Shown: one piece after another, positions 1 through 5,725 of the stretch
Layout of the letters: each line of letters starts with the position of its first letter
Numbering within the stretch: position 1 is the stretch's first letter
Source of the DNA: Pseudomonadota bacterium
GTDB taxonomy: Bacteria; Pseudomonadota; Alphaproteobacteria; Rhizobiales; Rhizobiaceae
Direction: 5' to 3'
NCBI GenBank assembly: GCA_023387715.1
Contig: JAEWHQ010000381.1
Coordinates: forward strand, 1 to 6,198
DNA: 6,198 nt
Position numbers and translations under genes: made by a program
Notes under the pieces: generated by a model
Databases searched by the model: none
Told to the model about the DNA's origin: nothing
The model's input: only the letters and a program-made list of their open reading frames with translations

Positions 1-108
1 ACCGCATTCCGTGCCAGCTTCTACCGCGCGTTCCAGTGCTTCCGCCTGACCTTTAATGCGGCGCAAGCGGGTGATAACGCGTTTTTTCTCTTCCGGCGAA
101 TGCGGCAT
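1..108 (-). CDS. CsoR/RcnR/FrmR-family metal- or formaldehyde-sensing repressor, N-terminal 36 residues (partial)
   Basis: Reading the minus strand from an ATG at 108-106 gives 36 residues that begin [10 protein letters not shown], continue with a basic helix ([11 protein letters not shown]) and reach a cysteine at residue 35; the gene leaves the window at base 1. This matches the first helix of the small all-helical CsoR/RcnR/FrmR repressors, which are usually about 85-95 residues long. Members bind DNA as tetramers and release it when they bind metal (RcnR, CsoR) or react with formaldehyde (FrmR). Pro2 and Cys35 are the two residues that formaldehyde bridges in FrmR. His3 and Cys35 are ligands for nickel or cobalt in RcnR. 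All three are present here, so the visible part does not decide the inducer. A GAAGGG ribosome-binding site lies at 124-119, about 10 bases from the ATG, inside a small inverted repeat (113-126, TTGAAG-CC-CTTCAA). The controlled partner (efflux pump, or aldehyde dehydrogenase/detoxification gene) would lie off the left edge. Confidence 0.85.
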   Translation of the reverse strand, partial: MPHSPEEKKRVITRLRRIKGQAEALERAVEAGTECG

Positions 109-142
109 GGTGTTGAAGCCCTTCAAAGCTTGATGGCTAAAA

Positions 143-169
143 ACTATATACTATAGGGGAGTATGTCAA
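143..169 (-). promoter_or_regulatory. Sigma-70-type promoter for the FrmR/RcnR-like repressor
   Basis: On the minus strand a perfect TTGACA -35 hexamer lies at 169-164. Possible -10 hexamers are TATAGT at 148-143 (15-bp spacer) or TAGTTT at 146-141 (17-bp spacer); which one is used cannot be told by eye. The operator-like inverted repeat fills the spacer. Transcription would start near 135-130, giving a short leader of about 25 bases before the ATG at 108. Confidence 0.6.
148..164. promoter_or_regulatory. Probable operator of the FrmR/RcnR-like repressor
   Basis: The sequence ATACT-ATAGGGG-AGTAT is a perfect 5-bp inverted repeat around a 7-base core containing a G tract. RcnR- and FrmR-type repressors recognise short AT-rich inverted repeats flanking a G/C tract, so this fits the regulator encoded just downstream on the minus strand. 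The tract here is four G rather than the six typical of the enteric sites. The site sits between the -35 and -10 regions of the repressor's own promoter, where binding would block transcription, which implies autoregulation. The assignment is by motif resemblance and position. Confidence 0.7.
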
Positions 170-287
170 TAATGCTGTTTAGCTGTGTTTCAGGCTGGAC
201 AAGTTCCGCCAAACTGGTGCAGAGCTTTTGTTTATCGCTTTTATTGGCGCCTTAACCGGCGAGTAAAAAATGAGATAGGCATTTTCA
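165..287. other. Intergenic stretch between divergent repressor gene and hrpB
   Basis: This stretch separates the minus-strand repressor promoter from hrpB. I see no convincing ORF, no strong -35/-10 pair and no large inverted repeat for the plus strand. A promoter for hrpB must lie here if hrpB is not read from further upstream, but I cannot name its hexamers. An AGG triplet at 277-279 is the only ribosome-binding candidate before the hrpB start. Confidence 0.4.
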
Positions 288-2735
288 TTGCGAAGCTTAC
301 CCGAATTACCAGTTACCTATGTCTTGCCCGCTTTGGATGCCGCGATGGAGCGCAGCAATAAACATGTGCTGGTCGCACCTCCCGGCGCTGGTAAAACGAC
401 GCTGGTGCCTTTGCATTTTTTGCATCAGAACTGGTCGGGTACGGATAAGATCATTGTGCTTGAGCCGCGCCGCATTGCAGCACGCGCGAGCGCTAAACGC
501 ATGGCGCAATTGCTCGGCGAAGAGGTTGGGCAAACGGTCGGCTACCGGATGCGTCTTGAAAATAAGACAAGCGCTTCCACGCGTGTGCTGGTGGTGACGG
601 AAGGTGTTTTCGCCCGCATGATCTTGGAGGATCCGGAACTCAGCGGCGTTAAAGCGGTGTTGTTTGATGAGTTCCATGAGCGCAGTTTAGACGCGGATTT
701 CGGCCTTGCTTTGGCATTGGATGTGCAGGCAGCTTTACGACCGGATTTGAAAATTCTAGTCATGTCGGCAACGCTTGACGGTGCGCGGGTAGCAGCACTT
801 CTGGGCGATGAAGCGCAAGTGATTAAAAGCGAAGGGCGAAGCTTTCCTATCGATATTCGCTATCGTGAGCGCAAACCACAAGAGCGCGTGGAAGATGCGG
901 TTGCGCAGGCTATTCGGGATGCGCTTTTTGATGAGGCGGGCAGTATTCTGGCCTTCCTGCCGGGGCAGGGTGAAATTGAACGGGTTGCCCGTTTGCTGGA
1001 GCCGCATCTGGGCGCAAATATTATGCTGTGTCCGCTTTACGGAGCGATGGAGGGGCGTGATCAGGATGCCGCGATCAAACCTGCGCCGGAAGGAAAACGC
1101 AAAATTGTACTGGCTACATCAATTGCAGAAACCTCGCTGACCATTGATGGTGTGCGCGTGGTGATTGATAGTGGTTTAAGCCGTGTGCCGCATTATGAAC
1201 CGGCAACCGGTTTGACACGGCTTGAAACCGTGCGTGCCTCGCGTGCGGCGGCCGATCAGCGGGCAGGACGTGCAGGGCGAACTGAACCCGGTGTTGCTAT
1301 AAGGCTTTGGCATCAGGGGCAGACAGCCTCTTTGCCGCCCTTCAGCACGCCGGAAATTCTCGAAGCGGATTTGTCCGGTCTGTTGCTTGATTGTGCTGCA
1401 TGGGGTGTGAGTGATCCGGCTGATTTGCAGTTTTTAGATCAGCCGCCACGAGCAGCCCTTAATGAAGCACGTAACTTGCTGATGGAACTGGGAGCATTGG
1501 ACGGCGATGGTCGGTTGACCGTAGATGGTCAAGCGATGCGCGAACTGGCTTTGCCAGCGCGTCTTGCGCATATGGTGGCAAAAGCAAAACAACGCGGTGA
1601 AGGTTTGTTTGCGGCAGAATTGGCGCTTCTCTTGACGGAGCGCGGCCTTGGTGGCTCCGATATTGATCTCGAAGAACGGTTTCGTAAATTTAAACATGAT
1701 CGCTCTGACCGCGCCCAACGCGCCAAACAATTGGCGAAGCGATTAGGAGAACCTTCAACTGGCGAGACGTCCACGATCGGGCGCTTATTGCTGGATGCTT
1801 ATCCTGATCGCTTGGCAAGGGCGCGTGGTGTTGCGGGGCAATTTGTACTGGCTAATGGTCGTGGCGGCGAAGTGGATGGGGCCTCATCTTTGTCTAAAGC
1901 ATCATGGTTGGTGGTGGCGGATTTGACAGGGCGTGCTGAGCGCAGCCGCATATTGGCAGCGGCAGAAACAAGCGAAAATGAAATCCGGCAAGTTTTAGGT
2001 CATAAGATCAAAACCGGCAGACAAGTGCTTTATGATGCGGAAAAAAACAGTTTGCGCGCCCGTGAAGCCACACGAATTGGCCAATTTGCCTTGCAGGAAA
2101 AGCAAATGGCTGCTCCTTCCGGCCAAGAAGCGAATTTAGGTGTCATTGATGCCGTTCGCCAATATGGATTGCAGATTTTGCCATGGGGCAAAGAGGCTGA
2201 AATTTTACGCCATCGTTTAGGCTGGCTTTATGAGGGCTTGGGCGAGCCGTGGCCTGCCATGGATGATGCGTCACTGATCGGCAGGCTGGAAGATTGGTTA
2301 TTGCCGTTTTTAACCGGCGAAGCACGGCTTGATAAAATACCGTTTCATGTCATCAGCAATGGTTTACGCTCGCTGGTGCCTTATGATTTGCAGCGCAAGA
2401 TTGATACACTGGCACCGGTGAGTTTTGAAGTGCCGACAGGCTCTAATATCACGATCCGTTATGATGCCGACCAGCCGGTGATTGCGGTGCGGGTGCAGGA
2501 ATTATTCGGGCTGACAGTGCATCCCGCCATTGCCGATGGTAAAGTGCCGCTGGTGTTGGAACTGTTATCGCCGGGGCATAAGCCAATCCAGATCACCCGC
2601 GATTTACCGCGTTTTTGGGCAGGTTCATGGGCAGATGTGCGCGCTGATATGCGTGGCCGTTATCCCAAGCATGTCTGGCCGGAAGATCCTGCCAATGCAG
2701 CGCCGACACGCCGCGCCAAGCCGCGCGGGCAATGA
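288..2735 (+). CDS. hrpB: ATP-dependent RNA helicase HrpB (DEAH-type)
   Basis: This 815-residue protein is the usual length of HrpB (about 800-850) and shows all superfamily 2 helicase motifs in order: Walker A PPGAGKTT (31-38), motif Ia EPRRIAAR (59-66), motif II DEFH (127-130), SAT (160-162), the ATSIAETSLTIDGV stretch (276-289) and motif VI QRAGRAGR (324-331). DEFH instead of DEAH is normal for HrpB. The region from about 390 to 600 is the helicase-associated part, and residues 690-800 match the HrpB C-terminal domain (conserved PTGSN at 716-720, FWAGSW at 776-781, RYPKHVWPEDP at 791-801). A short basic tail follows. HrpB is a cytoplasmic NTPase thought to act on RNA; its physiological substrate is poorly defined in most bacteria. 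The start is TTG at 288: an in-frame TAG at 276-278 blocks longer forms, and the first in-frame ATG (345) would cut away the conserved LPELPV segment just before Walker A. The ribosome-binding site is weak (AGG, 8 bases upstream). Confidence 0.95.
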   Translation: MRSLPELPVTYVLPALDAAMERSNKHVLVAPPGAGKTTLVPLHFLHQNWSGTDKIIVLEPRRIAARASAKRMAQLLGEEVGQTVGYRMRLENKTSASTRVLVVTEGVFARMILEDPELSGVKAVLFDEFHERSLDADFGLALALDVQAALRPDLKILVMSATLDGARVAALLGDEAQVIKSEGRSFPIDIRYRERKPQERVEDAVAQAIRDALFDEAGSILAFLPGQGEIERVARLLEPHLGANIMLCPLYGAMEGRDQDAAIKPAPEGKRKIVLATSIAETSLTIDGVRVVIDSGLSRVPHYEPATGLTRLETVRASRAAADQRAGRAGRTEPGVAIRLWHQGQTASLPPFSTPEILEADLSGLLLDCAAWGVSDPADLQFLDQPPRAALNEARNLLMELGALDGDGRLTVDGQAMRELALPARLAHMVAKAKQRGEGLFAAELALLLTERGLGGSDIDLEERFRKFKHDRSDRAQRAKQLAKRLGEPSTGETSTIGRLLLDAYPDRLARARGVAGQFVLANGRGGEVDGASSLSKASWLVVADLTGRAERSRILAAAETSENEIRQVLGHKIKTGRQVLYDAEKNSLRAREATRIGQFALQEKQMAAPSGQEANLGVIDAVRQYGLQILPWGKEAEILRHRLGWLYEGLGEPWPAMDDASLIGRLEDWLLPFLTGEARLDKIPFHVISNGLRSLVPYDLQRKIDTLAPVSFEVPTGSNITIRYDADQPVIAVRVQELFGLTVHPAIADGKVPLVLELLSPGHKPIQITRDLPRFWAGSWADVRADMRGRYPKHVWPEDPANAAPTRRAKPRGQ

Positions 2736-2810
2736 GCAGAGACGAAAAACGAAGCGGCAGGACTTACCTTGATTTAAAACTTGCCTTATAGGGTCAACAA
2801 AAATTGCTAC

Positions 2811-2814
2811 GGAG
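2811..2814 (+). promoter_or_regulatory. Ribosome-binding site that sets the regB start
   Basis: GGAG lies 5 bases before the ATG at 2820. The alternative in-frame TTG at 2781 has no comparable purine-rich site and would add 13 residues unlike the N-terminus of RegB proteins, so 2820 is preferred. Confidence 0.7.
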
Positions 2815-2819
2815 TGGTC

Positions 2820-4118
2820 ATGCACACAGATTTTCACAGCCGCGCTTCGAGCCAGTCGCGACGTCCGCGTCTGACCACTCTGGTGCGCATCCGCTGGCTG
2901 GCGATTGCCGGACAAACCGCGGCAGTGATGTTTGTGGCGCTTTATCTGCGCTTTCCGTTTCCCGTTGGCATTTGTTTTGCGCTGATTGCCCTTTCTGCAT
3001 GGCTTAATTTGTTTTTGGGCTTTCGTTATCCGGTTAGCCATCGTCTGAACCCGACTGCGGCCAGCATTGTGCTGGGCTTTGATGTGCTGCAACTGGCAGG
3101 ATTGTTATATCTGACCGGTGGCTTGCAAAATCCGTTTACGATTTTGATGATCGTACCGGTGATTATTTCGGCCACATCGCTGCCGACACGCCACACAATT
3201 GTGCTGGGACTATTGGTGACGCTGTGCACGAGCCTTCTTACATTCTATCACCTCAATTTGCCGTGGTATCCGGATAGGGTACTGGAATTGCCGTTTCTAT
3301 TGGTGACAGGCATTTGGAGCGCGGTGATCTCCACGCTTGGCTTTACAGGCGTTTATGCTTACCGGATTGCTGAAGAAGCGCGCCAGCTTGGCGACGCATT
3401 GACGGCAACCGAGCTGATTTTGCAGCGCGAGCATCATTTAACAGCACTCGACGGTTTGGCGGCCGCTGCCGCACATGAGCTTGGCACACCTTTGGCAACC
3501 ATCGCGCTGGTGGTTAAGGAAATGCAGCGTTCACATTCCCAAGACGAAGGGCTTGCTGACGATATCAGCCTGCTGCAATCACAAACGCAGCGTTGCCGTG
3601 AGATTTTGCAGCGCTTGACCAGCCTTTCATCCGAAAATGAAGAGCATATGTCGCGTATGCCGCTTTCGTCGTTGATTGAGGAGGTGGTGGCACCGCATCG
3701 CCATTTCGGCATTGATCTGGAAGTGGTGCGTCAGGAGGGGGCAAAACCTGAACCGGTGGTGCGGCGCAATCCGGGGCTGCTTTACGGCCTTGGCAATCTG
3801 ATTGAAAATGCGGTGGATTTTGCCCGCGAAAAAGCAACAGTTTCATGGAGCTGGAGTGAAACAGAAGTGCGCGTTATCATTCAGGATGACGGGCAGGGGT
3901 TCAAACCGGAAATTCTGGAGCGAATCGGTGAGCCTTACACAACCAGTCGTGAGAGCGGCCAAAGTGGTGGCGGTTTGGGATTGGGGCTCTTCATCGCGAA
4001 AACGTTACTGGAACGCTCCGGCGCGCATATAAGTTTCCATAATCGAAGCAATCCGGGGCAGGGCGCGGAAATCCGTGTGGTGTGGTCGCGTGATATTTTG
4101 GCCGGAAATGTGAAATAA
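2820..4118 (+). CDS. regB: Redox-sensing membrane histidine kinase RegB/ActS/PrrB
   Basis: The 432-residue protein has the full RegB layout. About six hydrophobic segments occupy residues 23-182, and the GGLQNPF heptapeptide at 100-106 is the strictly conserved quinone-site motif (GGxxNPF) of RegB. The dimerisation/phosphoacceptor box is AAAAHELGTPLATI with His219. Cys259, in SQTQRCREIL, aligns with the redox-active cysteine (Cys265 of Rhodobacter capsulatus RegB) that inhibits the kinase when oxidised. The ATP-binding domain shows the N box NLIENAVDFA (326-335), G1 DDGQG (356-360) and G2 GLGLGLF (385-391). The protein senses respiratory redox state and phosphorylates RegA; the family controls photosynthesis, nitrogen, carbon and cytochrome oxidase genes depending on the host. 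It starts 84 bases after hrpB on the same strand and is followed 92 bases later by regA, unlike Rhodobacter capsulatus, where regB diverges from the regA operon. Rhizobia call it actS and Brucella prrB. Confidence 0.95.
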   Translation: MHTDFHSRASSQSRRPRLTTLVRIRWLAIAGQTAAVMFVALYLRFPFPVGICFALIALSAWLNLFLGFRYPVSHRLNPTAASIVLGFDVLQLAGLLYLTGGLQNPFTILMIVPVIISATSLPTRHTIVLGLLVTLCTSLLTFYHLNLPWYPDRVLELPFLLVTGIWSAVISTLGFTGVYAYRIAEEARQLGDALTATELILQREHHLTALDGLAAAAAHELGTPLATIALVVKEMQRSHSQDEGLADDISLLQSQTQRCREILQRLTSLSSENEEHMSRMPLSSLIEEVVAPHRHFGIDLEVVRQEGAKPEPVVRRNPGLLYGLGNLIENAVDFAREKATVSWSWSETEVRVIIQDDGQGFKPEILERIGEPYTTSRESGQSGGGLGLGLFIAKTLLERSGAHISFHNRSNPGQGAEIRVVWSRDILAGNVK

Positions 4119-4198
4119 ATACGGTTCGCAAGCATTTTTTTGAATTGCTTATTTGACTTTTTGCCGCAGGGCTACAATAAGGAAACAAAAAACCGAGT

Positions 4199-4201
4199 AG
4201 G
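4199..4201 (+). promoter_or_regulatory. Ribosome-binding site for regA
   Basis: An AGG core followed by an A-rich stretch sits 9 bases before the ATG at 4211. The spacing is slightly long but acceptable, and the ATG gives the usual RegA N-terminus, with the receiver domain beginning a few residues later. Confidence 0.45.
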
Positions 4202-4210
4202 AAAAACCTG

Positions 4211-4774
4211 ATGGACGAATTGAATCAGGACGACAGTGAAGTAATCGGCATCGATCCTTCTCTTCTGCTGGTCGATGACGACAAACCGTTTTTGCAACGC
4301 TTGGCACGTGCCATGGAAAGCCGTGGCTTTGTCGTGACAACAGCAGAATCGGTTGAAGAGGGTATTGCAGCCGTGAAGGCCGCTGCACCGGCTTATGCCG
4401 TTGTGGACATGCGGTTGGGTGACGGAAATGGTCTCGATATTATCGAGGCAATCCGTGCCAAACGCGCCGATACACGGGCAATTGTTCTCACCGGCTATGG
4501 CAATATTGCTACCGCTGTGAATGCGGTTAAACTTGGGGCGATTGATTATCTCTCCAAGCCTGCCGATGCGGATGAGGTTTTTGGTGCTCTGACACGCAAA
4601 CCGGGTGAAAAGGTGATTCCACCGGAAAACCCGATGTCGGCCGACCGTGTGCGATGGGAACATATTCAGCGTGTTTATGAAATGTGCGAGCGCAATGTTT
4701 CCGAAACAGCGCGTCGTTTGAATATGCATCGCCGCACTTTGCAGCGTATTCTGGCCAAGCGCGCCCCGCGCTAA
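4211..4774 (+). CDS. regA: Redox response regulator RegA/ActR/PrrA
   Basis: The 187-residue product matches the usual RegA length (about 180-190). The receiver domain (about 17-125) has the acidic pocket Asp22-Asp23-Asp24, the phosphoacceptor Asp66 in VVDMRLGDGNGL, Thr94 and Lys116 (LSKPADA). A short proline-containing linker (PPENP, 137-141) leads to the C-terminal Fis-type helix-turn-helix at about 150-185, with NVSETARRLNMHRRTL (162-177) as the DNA-recognition part; this region is nearly invariant in the family. RegA is a cytoplasmic transcription factor, phosphorylated by RegB, that activates or represses energy-metabolism genes as oxygen falls. It has no C-terminal extension and no missing catalytic residue. 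The 92-base gap after regB allows either co-transcription or a separate promoter; the best hexamers I see there, TTGACT (4153-4158) and TACAAT (4173-4178), are only 14 bases apart, so I do not call a promoter. Confidence 0.95.
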   Translation: MDELNQDDSEVIGIDPSLLLVDDDKPFLQRLARAMESRGFVVTTAESVEEGIAAVKAAAPAYAVVDMRLGDGNGLDIIEAIRAKRADTRAIVLTGYGNIATAVNAVKLGAIDYLSKPADADEVFGALTRKPGEKVIPPENPMSADRVRWEHIQRVYEMCERNVSETARRLNMHRRTLQRILAKRAPR

Positions 4775-4801
4775 AAACTTCCGCCAATTATGATGAAATA
4801 T

Positions 4802-4830
4802 GTGAAATCAGTCTGAAGGACTGGTTTCAC
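4802..4830 (+). terminator. Hairpin after regA, possible terminator lacking a T tract
   Basis: Bases 4802-4813 pair with 4819-4830 (GTGAAATCAGTC with GACTGGTTTCAC), giving a 12-bp stem with one G-U pair and a 5-base loop TGAAG. It lies 27 bases after the regA stop codon. No run of T follows (next bases TGATGATTAT), so it is not a canonical intrinsic terminator. It could stabilise the mRNA 3' end, assist factor-dependent termination, or be a structural element of a small transcript. The structure is plain in the sequence; the role is a guess. Confidence 0.45.
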
Positions 4831-4931
4831 TGATGATTATCTTGAAAACTCTCAATTGAATTAAGGTATGGCAGGCTGAAATACTGTTGTGCTTTAAAAA
4901 TCTATTCCCTCACAAAGGTTAATAAGTATAG

Positions 4932-4947
4932 TTAATGAAAGTTTAAC
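4932..4947 (+). promoter_or_regulatory. CtrA-type binding site (TTAA-N7-TTAAC) upstream of the L,D-transpeptidase gene
   Basis: TTAA at 4932-4935, seven bases, then TTAAC at 4943-4947 is an exact match to the full CtrA consensus of alphaproteobacteria. It is embedded in a perfect 9-bp inverted repeat (TATAGTTAA at 4927-4935, TTAACTATA at 4943-4951). A third TTAA lies at 4919-4922, nine bases before the first half. The site is 76 bases before the ATG at 5023. CtrA at a -35 position usually activates; a TATATT at 4948-4953, if it is a -10, would make CtrA a repressor here. I cannot decide from sequence alone. Confidence 0.55.
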
Positions 4948-5012
4948 TATATTGATTGCACATTGGCTTTAACAAGCAAGGTCGGTTCAAAAGGGGAAGC
5001 GGCTTGTTCTTT

Positions 5013-5018
5013 GGGGGA
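5013..5018 (+). promoter_or_regulatory. Ribosome-binding site that sets the L,D-transpeptidase start
   Basis: GGGGGA ends 4 bases before the ATG at 5023. It supports this start over an in-frame TTG at 4963, which would place 20 non-signal-like residues in front of the lipoprotein signal peptide. Confidence 0.75.
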
Positions 5019-5022
5019 ATTC

Positions 5023-5643
5023 ATGAATTTAAAATCATTGCAAATACCCGTTGCCGTTATTCTGACCGGATTTTTGGCAGCATGTTCCACGACCGGTTCG
5101 CCTTTTCAGGCAAGCGCTTCGTATCCGGCGGTTAAAGATGCGGGTTATACGTTGCCTGCTATCCCTAAGGATAAAATTCCTGAGCAATATCGCCGCCAGA
5201 CAGTGACTTATAAAACGTCGCAAAAGCCTGGCTCAATTGTTGTCGATACCAAAGATAAGCATCTTTATTATGTGCTGCCGGACAATAAAGCCGTGCGCTA
5301 TGGCATTGGTGTGGGTCGTGAGGGCTTTGGTTGGTCGGGCACGGCACGCGTTGCTGCCAAGCGTGAATGGCCGACATGGACACCACCGGCGCCGATGATT
5401 AAACGCCAGCCGGAATTGGCAAAATATCGCAATGGCATGGGGCCGGGCTTGAAAAACCCGCTCGGTGCGCGCGCTCTTTATCTGCACAATAAAAATGGTG
5501 ATACCGGCTATCGTTTGCACGGCACACCGGAATGGTGGACGATTGGTAAGTCCATGTCTTCCGGCTGCATTCGTCTGATGAACCAGGACATTATGGATCT
5601 TTATGATCGCGTCGATAAAGATGCGCAGGTCACCGTTCTGTAG
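5023..5643 (+). CDS. L,D-transpeptidase (YkuD domain) lipoprotein
   Basis: The 206-residue product begins with a lipoprotein signal: MNLK, a hydrophobic core, then lipobox LAAC with Cys21 as the modified residue. Ser22 follows, so by the enteric +2 rule (which may not apply fully here) the mature protein would go to the outer membrane and face the periplasm. Residues about 69-206 form a YkuD catalytic domain: it starts GSIVVDTKDKHLYYV (70-84) and ends with the active-site segment, His166 in RLHGT and SSGCIRL with catalytic Cys182. These enzymes make 3-3 cross-links between diaminopimelate residues of peptidoglycan or attach proteins to it. In Brucella and relatives, L,D-transpeptidases also join outer-membrane beta-barrel proteins to peptidoglycan, and that role is a reasonable inference here. 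There is no LysM or other wall-binding domain; residues 22-68 are a linker. The gene stands alone, with a probable CtrA box upstream and a terminator 25 bases after its stop codon. Confidence 0.93.
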   Translation: MNLKSLQIPVAVILTGFLAACSTTGSPFQASASYPAVKDAGYTLPAIPKDKIPEQYRRQTVTYKTSQKPGSIVVDTKDKHLYYVLPDNKAVRYGIGVGREGFGWSGTARVAAKREWPTWTPPAPMIKRQPELAKYRNGMGPGLKNPLGARALYLHNKNGDTGYRLHGTPEWWTIGKSMSSGCIRLMNQDIMDLYDRVDKDAQVTVL

Positions 5644-5668
5644 GTGCGACCAGTAAATTTGAAAATAA

Positions 5669-5705
5669 AAAAAGCCGCATGAAACAAAATTTCATGCGGC
5701 TTTTT
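5669..5705. terminator. Bidirectional intrinsic terminator between convergent genes
   Basis: Left arm 5669-5684 and right arm 5690-5705 are perfect complements over 16 bp (AAAAAGCCGCATGAAA with TTTCATGCGGCTTTTT) around a 5-base CAAAA loop. The arms end in an A run on one side and a T run on the other, so the hairpin gives a U tract in both directions. It lies 25 bases after the L,D-transpeptidase stop and 20 bases beyond the stop of the minus-strand NifU-family gene, and would serve both. Confidence 0.92.
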
Positions 5706-5725
5706 GATAATGACAGAAAATCAGA

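Larger units (their letters stand above)
4775..5022. other. Intergenic region between regA and the L,D-transpeptidase gene
   Basis: The 248 bases are AT-rich and hold the regA-proximal hairpin, the CtrA-type site and the ribosome-binding site of the next gene. Between 4831 and 4918 I see only weak promoter-like hexamers (TTGAAT at 4856-4861 with AATACT at 4880-4885, 18-bp spacer) and no credible ORF. The length and structure imply that the downstream gene has its own promoter and is not part of a regBA operon. Confidence 0.5.

Noticed and set aside
2752..2767. GCGGC half-site before regB as a RegA binding site
   Set aside because: The second half (GTCGC after about five bases) is missing, so this is not distinguishable from chance.
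2763..2792. Possible regB promoter before the start codon
   Set aside because: Only poor hexamers are present (TTACCT or CTTACC with TATAGG or TTATAG), so I do not call it.
2781..2819. Longer regB form starting at TTG 2781
   Set aside because: It has no ribosome-binding site and adds 13 residues atypical of RegB; the ATG at 2820 has GGAG at good spacing.
2625..3092. 155-codon open frame on the minus strand across the hrpB-regB junction
   Set aside because: It overlaps the conserved ends of two real genes and has no domain signal; its length is explained by the codon bias of the opposite strand.
4153..4178. Possible regA promoter TTGACT and TACAAT
   Set aside because: The hexamers resemble the consensus but the spacer is only 14 bases, too short for a normal sigma-70 promoter.
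4172..4729. 185-codon open frame on the minus strand opposite regA
   Set aside because: It lies antisense to regA, whose receiver and HTH motifs are unmistakable; the translated product has no recognisable motif and reads as low-quality shadow sequence.
4918..4936. Two GTTAAT repeats 13 bases apart as iterons or an origin element
   Set aside because: Two short copies are not enough for an iteron array, and the CtrA box explains the TTAA elements better; no dnaA box cluster is visible nearby.
4963..5022. Longer L,D-transpeptidase form starting at TTG 4963
   Set aside because: It would bury the lipoprotein signal peptide behind 20 residues; the ATG at 5023 has a strong GGGGGA site.
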